From CAG-390 sp964579135 (lineage in GTDB: Bacteria; Bacillota; Clostridia; Oscillospirales; CAG-272), in NCBI GenBank assembly GCA_964579135.1, contig CAZOFD010000038.1, forward strand, positions 1 through 7,608: DNA of 7,608 nucleotides, read 5' to 3'. Positions 1 through 5,321 of this stretch are shown here, piece by piece. The position numbers and the translations under genes were made by a program. Within the stretch, counting starts at the first letter, position 1. The number at the start of each line of letters is the position of its first letter. The notes below the pieces were generated by a model, which saw nothing but the letters and a program-made list of their open reading frames with translations, had not been told where the DNA came from and ran no database searches.

Positions 1-2
1 CG

Positions 3-164
3 GCGAAAGAGGCGAATGCGGCAGAAGTGGCAGAAGAGGCAGAAGCGGCGGAAGCGGCGGAAGCGGCGGAAGCGGCGGAAGCGGCGGAAGCGGCGGAAGC
101 GGCGGAAGCGGCAGAAGCGGCAGAAGAGGCGGAAGAGGCGGAAGCGGCGGAAGCGGCAGAAGCA
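3..164. repeat. 9-bp tandem repeat array, about 18 copies
   Basis: The unit is GCGGAAGCG. Sixteen clear copies run from 21 to 164, seven of them identical and back to back at 48-110. Two degenerate copies (3-11 and 12-20) lead back to the window edge, so the array may start further left. Changes fall mainly at unit position 3 (G/A) and position 8 (C, A or T). Because the unit is a multiple of three and contains no stop in any frame, all six frames stay open across it. In plus frame 3 it reads Ala-Glu-Ala; the other plus frames read Arg-Arg-Lys and Gly-Gly-Ser. The minus frames read Ser-Ala-Ala, Pro-Pro-Leu and Phe-Arg-Arg. Identical central copies with decayed edges are what slipped-strand expansion produces. 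Confidence 0.93.
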
Positions 165-317
165 CCTGCGCACCCGACGATTATACTCTCGACCGGCAGC
201 GTTCAACTTACGAGCCGCCTTTCTTCCACCCCTTTATGCTCCCTATCTTTTCCGCATACGTCCGCGCGGCTGATTCGGACTTATTTTCCCCGAACTTATA
301 GTACACGCGATCCTTAA
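3..317 (+). CDS. Possible 3' end of an Ala/Glu-repeat protein (partial, uncertain)
   Basis: Plus frame 3 is open from the left edge to a stop at 315-317. It would encode the tail of a protein that begins outside the window: about 54 residues of Ala-Glu-Ala repeat, predicted to be a charged helix, followed by about 50 residues of unremarkable sequence rich in Ser, Thr and Arg. In its favour, the frequent G/A change at unit position 3 is synonymous in this frame, and GCG and GAA are normal codons here. Against it, the last 110 bases lie antisense to the conserved 3' end of rarA, the tail matches nothing I recognise, and every other frame is also open across the repeat. A minus-strand gene starting near the array cannot be excluded. 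Treat the coding call as a hypothesis. Confidence 0.22.
   Translation, partial: AKEANAAEVAEEAEAAEAAEAAEAAEAAEAAEAAEAAEAAEEAEEAEAAEAAEAPAHPTIILSTGSVQLTSRLSSTPLCSLSFPHTSARLIRTYFPRTYSTRDP
180..206 (-). promoter_or_regulatory. Candidate sigma-A promoter reading left from the end of rarA
   Basis: On the minus strand a perfect TATAAT (180-185) lies 15 bases after TTGAAC (201-206), which matches TTGACA at four of six places. It starts just after the rarA stop and points into the 9-bp array. A 15-base spacer is shorter than the usual 16-18, so it may be weak or fortuitous. It would serve a minus-strand gene beyond the left edge. Confidence 0.3.
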
Positions 318-1452
318 GATCGTCGGGTAGGTAGCGGCACCGAACGTAATGGTTGGGGTAATCGTGGGGATAAACGTATCCCTTGTAAAGGGGGCTCTGC
401 AAAGGCGTCGGAGGCACGGCGCCCCTGCCCGCCTCGATGTCGGCAAGAGCCGCCGCCGCCGCAAGATAGGTCGAGTTCGACTTCGGCGCCGTGGCGAGCA
501 TTATCACGGCGTTTGCAAGCGGTATGCGCGCCTCCGGCATACCGAGCTCTTTGGCGGACTCGCAGCAAGCACGAGTGATAGCCGCAGCGAGAGGATATGC
601 CGCCCCCACGTCCTCGCTCGCAATCACCTGGAGCCTGCGACAAGCGTATATAAGTTCACCCGCCTCAAGCAAGCGCATAAGATAGAACACCGCCGCGTCT
701 GGGTCGGAACCCCTGACGGATTTTTGAAGCGCGGACAAAAGGTCGTACCTGCTGTCCTCCGAATAGTTGCCGACGCCGCTGAAAAACGGCTCGATATCCG
801 AAATACCAAGTTCTTCCGTCGTGCAATTGTAGAATCCGTTCTCGAGAAATCCGATCGCACGTCGCACGTCTCCCCCCGACGCCGCACCGACGGCAAGCAA
901 GACCTTGTCGTCGGCAACCACCGAGCGATTCGTCTCTTTGTTCAAAAATTCAAGGGCGCGAGCGAGTGCGCGCACCGTCTCCTCCGCAGGCACGGGTTTA
1001 AACTCAAAGAGCGCGGAACGCGATATCAAAGCGTTATATACGTAAAAATGCGGATTCTCCGTGGTCGACGCGATCAAGGTAACCCTGCCGTCCTCTATAT
1101 ATTCGAGCAGAGATTGCTGTTGCTTTCGATTAAAATATTGTATCTCGTCGATATACAGCAGTACCCCGCCCACGCCGAAAACGCCGTTCGACGACGAAAG
1201 CACCTCTTTTACGTCCGCAAGCGAGGCGGTCGTTGCGTTGAGACGGCAAAAGCGCATCCCCGAGCGCTCGGCAACAACGGACGCCGCCGTGGTTTTGCCG
1301 GTACCGGGAGGTCCCCAAAATATCATATTCGTCATCCTGCCGCCGTCGCACATACGGCGTATGACGCCGTTCTTTCCGAACAGATGTTGCTGCCCTACGA
1401 TGTCGTCGAACGAACGCGGGCGCACGATCTCAGCCAACGGAGTCGTATTCAT
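208..1452 (-). CDS. rarA: Replication-associated recombination protein A (AAA+ ATPase)
   Basis: RarA (MgsA; related to eukaryotic WRNIP1) is a DNA-dependent clamp-loader-like ATPase that acts in the cytoplasm at stalled or gapped replication forks. The 414-residue product is normal in length. The AAA+ core shows Walker A GPPGTGKT (47-54), Walker B LLYIDEIQ (98-105), sensor 1 STTENP (129-134) and a Ser-Arg finger (144-145). The C-terminal half carries family hallmarks: SVRGSDPDAAVFYLMRLLEAGE-type helix, SEDVG, APKSNS and a late YLPDDLKDRVYY block. ATG at 1452 is chosen because GAGG sits 6 bases upstream and the product then starts as the family does. A 33-codon upstream extension from GTG 1551 would run through a structured spacer. 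It is the last gene of the mrdA-mreC-spoVM unit, 106 bases after spoVM. No terminator is visible after it. Confidence 0.96.
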   Translation of the reverse strand: MNTTPLAEIVRPRSFDDIVGQQHLFGKNGVIRRMCDGGRMTNMIFWGPPGTGKTTAASVVAERSGMRFCRLNATTASLADVKEVLSSSNGVFGVGGVLLYIDEIQYFNRKQQQSLLEYIEDGRVTLIASTTENPHFYVYNALISRSALFEFKPVPAEETVRALARALEFLNKETNRSVVADDKVLLAVGAASGGDVRRAIGFLENGFYNCTTEELGISDIEPFFSGVGNYSEDSRYDLLSALQKSVRGSDPDAAVFYLMRLLEAGELIYACRRLQVIASEDVGAAYPLAAAITRACCESAKELGMPEARIPLANAVIMLATAPKSNSTYLAAAAALADIEAGRGAVPPTPLQSPLYKGYVYPHDYPNHYVRCRYLPDDLKDRVYYKFGENKSESAARTYAEKIGSIKGWKKGGS

Positions 1453-1485
1453 TTCGTGCCTCAATCTTTCTTTTAATTTAATTAA

Positions 1486-1555
1486 CGGCGTGTCGGGGCT
1501 TTCGCCGCAGTGCGGCGACGTGCCGTTTGCAAGCCCCGCAAGCCGTAACACGCCG
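1486..1555 (-). promoter_or_regulatory. Nested three-helix inverted repeat between spoVM and rarA
   Basis: Three perfect 7-bp stems nest inside one another. The outer stem pairs CGGCGTG (1549-1555) with CACGCCG (1486-1492). The middle pairs GGGGCTT (1531-1537) with AAGCCCC (1495-1501). The inner pairs TCGCCGC (1512-1518) with GCGGCGA (1502-1508) around a 3-base loop. The element begins three bases after the spoVM stop and ends 33 bases before the rarA ATG. The left arm holds two GGCTTGC copies (1534-1545 region). On the minus strand the following bases are A/T-rich but not a T-run; on the plus strand the element is followed by GATTTATTTTC. It may be an mRNA processing or partial termination site, or a small structured RNA. 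I do not recognise it as a known riboswitch. Confidence 0.45.
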
Positions 1556-1558
1556 GAT

Positions 1559-1642
1559 TTATTTTCTCCTCTTTTTTATACCGAAAAATCTGCGCAGTAC
1601 GGGCGCCAATATCGCGGGCGAACGCATCACTACAATCTTCAC
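1559..1642 (-). CDS. spoVM: Stage V sporulation protein SpoVM, 27 residues
   Basis: SpoVM is a tiny amphipathic helix that sits on the convex outer forespore membrane and recruits SpoIVA, founding the spore coat. The reading frame has 27 codons and starts with GTG. GGGGAG (1650-1655) lies 7 bases upstream, a strong site that decides the start. Aligned without gaps to the 26-residue Bacillus subtilis protein (recalled from memory), it shares Met1, Lys2, Pro9, Leu12, Arg17 and Gly21. It also keeps hydrophobic or basic character at 3, 6, 7, 11, 15, 16, 19, 20 and 22-25. Pro9 is the residue known to matter for curvature sensing. The short hydrophobic N-terminus, amphipathic middle and basic end fit the family. 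Differences are Ala13-Pro14 where B. subtilis has Gly-Gly. It starts 18 bases after the 50-residue membrane gene, so the two are probably co-transcribed. Its size makes it easily missed by gene callers. Confidence 0.75.
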   Translation of the reverse strand: MKIVVMRSPAILAPVLRRFFGIKKRRK

Positions 1643-1660
1643 GGCAGCTCTCCCCAACGC

Positions 1661-1813
1661 TTATTTCAGCAGCAAAAGCCCCGCCGCAAGAAGCACCCCG
1701 GCCTCGATAAAAGCAAGCACACGCCCCGGCAAAAGGAACGACAAAAGGATCCCCGCCCCGAAACACAAAACGAGCACGCCGACGGTCTTTCGGCATTTGC
1801 AAAAATCTCGCAC
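1661..1813 (-). CDS. Small two-helix membrane protein, 50 residues, unnamed
   Basis: I do not recognise a named family. The product has a short basic N-terminus with a Cys5-Lys-Cys7 pair and a first hydrophobic helix at about 10-28 (glycine at 12, 19 and 21). A Pro29-Gly30-Arg31 turn follows, then a second helix at about 32-49 carrying one acidic residue, Glu37, and a terminal lysine. This predicts a membrane hairpin. GTG 1813 is chosen because GGGGGAGG (1822-1829) lies 8 bases upstream, one of the best ribosome binding sites in the window. An in-frame GTG at 1822 overlaps that site and is less likely. A 7-bp hairpin (TCGGCGG/CCGCCGA, 1830-1849) sits directly before the site. It follows mreC by 87 bases and precedes spoVM by 18. 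Similar short glycine/leucine hairpin proteins occur in Clostridia, as far as I recall. A role in envelope or spore formation is only inferred from the neighbours. Confidence 0.7.
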   Translation of the reverse strand: MRDFCKCRKTVGVLVLCFGAGILLSFLLPGRVLAFIEAGVLLAAGLLLLK

Positions 1814-1853
1814 CGTCCACACCTCCCCCTCGGCGGGCAACGCCGCCGATAAC

Positions 1854-1861
1854 AGTATATG
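1854..1861 (-). promoter_or_regulatory. Possible internal -10 element before the small membrane gene and spoVM
   Basis: The minus strand reads CATATACT. This contains TATACT, five of six matches to a sigma-A -10. It also matches seven of eight positions of the sigma-E -10 CATACA(A/C)T, the sigma factor that drives spoVM in Bacillus. No convincing -35 is present at either spacing; GTATCGT about 15 bases upstream is only partly sigma-E-like. The call is weak and rests mainly on position. Confidence 0.25.
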
Positions 1862-1900
1862 ACGGAGGGCGGGGAAACGATACGCGGCAGTGCGGCATTA

Positions 1901-2761
1901 TTACTGCCCCGAAGCGACCGTGCTTTCCGAAAAACTCGTTATAACCATAAGTTTCGTCGTTCCGCCGATATCGGCATAAGGTTTTATCAGTGCTTTTTTC
2001 GTCCTCGTCGTTTCATCGTACGCGACCTCCGTCACCTCGCCTATGCAAAGTCCCGCAGGATATACGCTGCCGACGCCGGACGTCATTATCTTATCTCCGA
2101 CGCGAATATCGGCATCGGCGGTCAAGTATTCCATTCGACACACCCCGTCGGACCTAAGCTCGTACGTGCCGACGACCATCCCCGCGGCACCGGAGCGCTC
2201 GGAGATCGCGCCGACTGATTCACTGCTCTCCGTAAAAGCCACGGCAACGGAATACGTCGCCCCCACCTCGATTATATGCCCGACAAGACCGTCGCTCGTG
2301 ATAACGGGCATATTGACGGCAAGACCGTACGCCGCCCCCTTGGAAAGTGTGAGCACGGTCCTGTAATTGGTACTCTCGCGACCTATAACGGAGACCGACT
2401 CGAAAGTAAGCGTACGGTCAAGCGTTTTCAGCCCGAGGAACGAGCGCAAATATGCGTTTTCTTCCTCCAAAAGAGAGCTGTCGTACACTTTCCCCTCGCA
2501 CTCGGCAAGCTCGGCGCGCAATCGCTCGTTTTCGGCACGCAAATCCGAAGACGTCGCAAAATACGAAGAATAGCCCGCCAACCCCTCGCCTATCTTGGAA
2601 AAGCACCAACGAAAGGGATATGCCGCAACCTCGACCGCCTCTCTGACGTATGCGCCTTTGCCCATAGCAAAAAGGACGCCCGGCACTATCGACAGCAAAA
2701 AAGCCGCGGTGAGAGAAATTATGAAAAATTTGCTTTTGAAAAATTTAAAAAATCCACCCAT
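1901..2761 (-). CDS. mreC: Rod shape-determining protein MreC
   Basis: MreC is a single-pass membrane protein of the elongasome that binds and activates PBP2-type transpeptidases on the outside of the membrane. The 286-residue product has a short cytoplasmic N-terminus, one membrane helix at about 12-32, and a coiled coil at about 72-108 (SSDLRAENERLRAELAE and LLEEENAYLRSFLG). The beta-domain pair typical of the family follows, including PVITSDGLVGHI (152-163) and DKIMTSGVGSVYPAGLCIGEV-type sequence (223-243). ATG 2761 is preferred over the upstream GTG 2776: the ATG has GGTGGGGG at a sensible distance, while the GTG has nothing. It begins 49 bases after the mrdA stop, so the two are almost certainly one transcript. 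The next gene is not mreD, and no mreD lies between mreC and mrdA, which is unusual for this cluster. Confidence 0.93.
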   Translation of the reverse strand: MGGFFKFFKSKFFIISLTAAFLLSIVPGVLFAMGKGAYVREAVEVAAYPFRWCFSKIGEGLAGYSSYFATSSDLRAENERLRAELAECEGKVYDSSLLEEENAYLRSFLGLKTLDRTLTFESVSVIGRESTNYRTVLTLSKGAAYGLAVNMPVITSDGLVGHIIEVGATYSVAVAFTESSESVGAISERSGAAGMVVGTYELRSDGVCRMEYLTADADIRVGDKIMTSGVGSVYPAGLCIGEVTEVAYDETTRTKKALIKPYADIGGTTKLMVITSFSESTVASGQ

Positions 2762-2810
2762 ATCGGCAGCCCCCACCGGTGCGGCGGCAACGTCGCCGCA
2801 CTCACGTCAT

Positions 2811-4943
2811 TTATTCTTCGATACCGAAATATTTCGCCATAACCGCGCGCACGGACTGTGCTGCGTTTAACCCCTTCGCGCCTTTTTCGATAACACAGGA
2901 CACAACTATCTCCGGGTCGTCGAGCGGCGCGAAGCCGACGAAAACGGCGTTGTCGCTTTGCGTTTTGTTGACCTGAGCCGTTCCCGTTTTTCCGCCTATC
3001 TTTATCGGAAAGCCGTCGAACGCCGTGGAGGCGGAGCCCTCCTCTATAACGGAGCTCATAGCGGATATTATCGTCGAATAATGCTCCGCCATATCGAAAC
3101 TCGAAACGACGTTCGGCGAATATTTGACGACGGTTTGCCCGCCGAACGTTTTTACCTCGCCGAGCAAGTGTGCGGAATATCTTTTGCCGCCGTTTACAAT
3201 CGTGGCGACGTAGTTAGATATTTGCAGCGGCGTAAAAGCGTTATACCCCTGACCTATCGCGGTCGCAACGGTATTTCCCGCAGTCCAAACTCGGTCGTTG
3301 GGGTCCGAAAAAGATAATTTATACTCCGGCGACGCCAATATTCCCGAAGATTCGGGCAACTCCACGCCCGTTTTTTCGCCGAGCCCGTAAAGTTTGCAAT
3401 ACTTATTTATGTTGTCTATGCCGAGCATATCTCCGAGCTCGTAAAAAAAGCAGTTGCACGAGACTCTGAGCGCGGTTTTTACGTCTATGTTTCCGTGTTT
3501 ATGCGCATAATACGGATATATCCAGCATTTCGGCGCGTCCTCGACGGAAACGCCGGACATAGAATTTTTGTTGTAATACCCGTTTGTGGAGATTATCGTA
3601 CTCGCGCCGAATATATCACCCGAAAAAGTCGTCGGTCGCTCAAGCAGCCCGGCAAGCGCTATGCCGACCTTGAAAGTCGAACCGGGTGCATACGTGCCTT
3701 GCAGCGCGCGATTGAAAAGAGGATTTTTTTCGTCGGACACAAGATCCGAGTAATCCCGCCCGAACGTAGAAAGATCGTACGTCGGATACGACGCTATCGC
3801 CAATATCTCTCCGCCGTCCGCGCTTTGTACGACAAGCGCGCCGGCGTCCGCGTCCTCGCCGTTAAGCTCGCCTTTTTTATTCACGGCGGCTGCCTTTATA
3901 TCCTCAATATTTTTGGCAAGAGAATCTTCGGCTTTGACCTGCAGGTCAATGTCTATCGTCAGATACACGTCTTTGCCCGCAACGGGCTCCCTCACGATCT
4001 CCCGATTTACGACGTTGCCGTAAGCGTCCTCGGTTATAAGCATCTCGCCGTCGATACCGCGCAAATATTGTTCAAAGGCATATTCGCACCCGTCAAGCCC
4101 GACGGTCGCGGTTATCTCATACCCCTGCGACGTGTAATAATCCGCGTTTTCGGCTTGTATCTTACCTATCCTGCCGAGGATGTGCGACGCATATCCCGGA
4201 TAATTGTATACCCTCGTGTAAGAAAGTTTGATTGCCGCTCCGCGAATATTTTTCTCCGAGATCGCCGTGACCGCCGAAAGATCGGCGTCCTCGGCAAATA
4301 CGAACGGCTCCACTGCGGAAAATCTGATAGCCTCCATAGCGTACCTAACGTTCAAAAGATCAGTCATCTCCGCGTCGGTGTAAAGCGGTGCGCCGTCTTT
4401 GTCCGTCATCGAATATTTCTTCGCAAGCGCATCGGCAAGCGCGTCGGCGCTCGCACCGACCTCGAGACCGTTGTTCGAAAGTATTCTTTCGTGGCGTGCT
4501 GCGGCGGTGCCGCCCTCCAGAACTCCGTCGTCGTACCCCATATAAGGGTAAACGCCGGAAAACGCGCTCTCAAGCATATCCGCCCCTAGCTCCTTGCCGC
4601 AATCGCGAAGAGTTTTTATCACTTCGAGTATCGCGCCGTTTTGTTCGACGCGGGAATACGACATCGCGGAATAATCGAACGTTACGGAGTACGAATACTC
4701 GTTGCTTACGAGAGCCTTTCCGTTCCTGTCGAATATCTCGCCGCGCACCGCGCAAACCGACACCGTTCTCGTGGTATATTTTTCTTCGTTATCGGACTTT
4801 TTAAGTATGGACGGCGCTTCGGAATTTATCTTTCCGATAGCGATCGCATAAAAAACGCAAACCAAAACGAAAAAGACCGCAATAAAGATATATCTGTAAA
4901 CAAATCCGCGTTTTTGTTGCGTATCAACGTTTTTCGGCGGCAT
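2811..4943 (-). CDS. mrdA: Penicillin-binding protein 2, class B transpeptidase
   Basis: This enzyme cross-links peptidoglycan during side-wall growth, partnering RodA and MreC, and is a beta-lactam target. The 710-residue product has a cytoplasmic tail, one membrane anchor at about 16-36, a pedestal/dimerisation region opening with the RGEIFDRNG motif (68-75), and a C-terminal transpeptidase domain. That domain holds all three active-site motifs: STFK (422-425, catalytic Ser422), SCN (495-497) and KTGT (652-655). ATG 4943 is chosen because GGGAGG (4950-4955) lies 6 bases upstream; an in-frame ATG at 4964 has no such site. It is the first gene of the minus-strand operon, divergent from hprK. 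A sporulation-specific SpoVD or PBP3-like role is the main alternative. No PASTA repeats are visible at the C-terminus, and the mreC neighbour favours an elongation role. Confidence 0.92.
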   Translation of the reverse strand: MPPKNVDTQQKRGFVYRYIFIAVFFVLVCVFYAIAIGKINSEAPSILKKSDNEEKYTTRTVSVCAVRGEIFDRNGKALVSNEYSYSVTFDYSAMSYSRVEQNGAILEVIKTLRDCGKELGADMLESAFSGVYPYMGYDDGVLEGGTAAARHERILSNNGLEVGASADALADALAKKYSMTDKDGAPLYTDAEMTDLLNVRYAMEAIRFSAVEPFVFAEDADLSAVTAISEKNIRGAAIKLSYTRVYNYPGYASHILGRIGKIQAENADYYTSQGYEITATVGLDGCEYAFEQYLRGIDGEMLITEDAYGNVVNREIVREPVAGKDVYLTIDIDLQVKAEDSLAKNIEDIKAAAVNKKGELNGEDADAGALVVQSADGGEILAIASYPTYDLSTFGRDYSDLVSDEKNPLFNRALQGTYAPGSTFKVGIALAGLLERPTTFSGDIFGASTIISTNGYYNKNSMSGVSVEDAPKCWIYPYYAHKHGNIDVKTALRVSCNCFFYELGDMLGIDNINKYCKLYGLGEKTGVELPESSGILASPEYKLSFSDPNDRVWTAGNTVATAIGQGYNAFTPLQISNYVATIVNGGKRYSAHLLGEVKTFGGQTVVKYSPNVVSSFDMAEHYSTIISAMSSVIEEGSASTAFDGFPIKIGGKTGTAQVNKTQSDNAVFVGFAPLDDPEIVVSCVIEKGAKGLNAAQSVRAVMAKYFGIEE

Positions 4944-5001
4944 ATCATTCCTCCCGCGATCCATTCGTCGGCACGCCGCAGAGCCGCGCGCCGCAGATTT
5001 G

Positions 5002-5010
5002 ATTTTACCA
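5002..5010 (-). promoter_or_regulatory. Candidate extended -10 promoter for the mrdA operon
   Basis: The minus strand reads TGGTAAAAT, that is a TGn extension plus TAAAAT (five of six to consensus). An extended -10 can work with a poor -35. TTCACA lies upstream but at 20 bases, too far for a standard spacer. The predicted transcript would start about 50 bases before the mrdA ATG. Confidence 0.4.
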
Positions 5011-5100
5011 TAACATTGTGTCTTTTGTGTGAACTAAATTACGCGAAAATAATATTTTGCCGCACGTTTCACGCGAAAAAACGAAAATTTCAAAAAAGCG

Positions 5101-5129
5101 TTTATTTTCATTTAAATTTATGTTATACT
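5101..5129 (+). promoter_or_regulatory. Candidate extended -10 promoter for hprK
   Basis: TGTTATACT (5121-5129) combines a TGn extension with TATACT (five of six). TTTATT (5101-5106) lies 17 bases upstream and matches the -35 at three of six places. The surrounding DNA is A/T-rich. Transcription would start near 5135 and give a leader of about 150 bases. Confidence 0.5.
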
Positions 5130-5133
5130 GTAT

Positions 5134-5163
5134 CCGTCCCACCTCGTGCGTTTTTGGGGACGG
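5134..5163 (+). promoter_or_regulatory. Hairpin at the predicted 5' end of the hprK mRNA
   Basis: CCGTCCC (5134-5140) pairs perfectly with GGGACGG (5157-5163) across a 16-base loop. It sits at the expected transcription start and could protect or regulate the leader. Just downstream, GGCA(A) at 5179-5183 can pair either with TTGCC (5168-5172) or with TGCC (5188-5191), two mutually exclusive small helices. No known riboswitch class is recognised, and no terminator stem precedes the T-run at 5204-5210. Confidence 0.35.
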
Positions 5164-5186
5164 CGCTTTGCCGAGAGAGGCAACGT

Positions 5187-5321
5187 ATGCCGCACGTGCT
5201 CGTCTTTTTTGTAAGAAAAGCGCGGCGCAATGCACGGGCGTGTTCCGTCGGTAAAGAAAATTTTCGCAAGGAAAGCAGGAAATTAAAATGGAAGAATACA
5301 GCATATCTCTCAAGGCGCTGA
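5187..5321 (+). CDS. Possible short leader reading frame overlapping the hprK start
   Basis: An ATG with GAGAGG 6 bases upstream opens a 44-codon frame that ends 34 bases inside hprK, in a different frame. The peptide would be very basic (Arg/Lys-rich) with a short hydrophobic start, and resembles nothing I know. If translated it could couple or compete with hprK initiation. It may equally be chance in a GC-rich leader. Confidence 0.15.
   Translation: MPHVLVFFVRKARRNARACSVGKENFRKESRKLKWKNTAYLSRR

Larger units (their letters stand above)
4944..5287. other. Divergent intergenic control region between mrdA and hprK
   Basis: These 344 bases hold no well-supported gene. The centre (5001-5130) is markedly A/T-rich against its surroundings. 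It contains one extended -10 candidate in each direction, and between them two exact copies of ACGCGAAAA (5041-5049 and 5071-5079) in the same orientation, 30 bases apart. The right part (5134-5287) is the presumed hprK leader, with a 7-bp hairpin and an overlapping short reading frame. The left part is a short GC-rich mrdA leader ending in its ribosome binding site. Confidence 0.7.

Noticed and set aside
349..1476. A 375-codon open frame on the plus strand opposite rarA
   Set aside because: It is antisense to a fully conserved gene, is dominated by Arg/His/Val as expected from GC-rich antisense codons, and matches no family.
1453..1551. A 33-residue N-terminal extension of RarA from GTG 1551
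   Set aside because: The extension runs through the nested inverted repeat, has no family counterpart, and the ATG at 1452 has a GAGG site at the right distance.
1482..1898. A 138-codon minus-strand frame over the mreC-rarA gap
   Set aside because: It overlaps the better-supported small membrane gene and spoVM in another frame, and its product is a Arg/Gly/Ala-rich sequence without motifs. It was considered as a possible mreD but has no membrane helices.
3495..4589. A 364-codon open frame on the plus strand opposite mrdA
   Set aside because: It lies wholly antisense to the PBP2 transpeptidase and pedestal regions. The biased codon use of the real gene leaves few antisense stops.
5080..5120. 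A possible catabolite-response (cre) site around the GCGTTTATTTTC stretch upstream of hprK
   Set aside because: It lacks the leading TG and trailing C of the cre consensus, so the match is too poor.
5188..5210. A possible attenuator before the T-run in the hprK leader
   Set aside because: The GCACGTGC palindrome is short, has no usable loop and is not directly followed by the T-run. No adequate stem precedes it.
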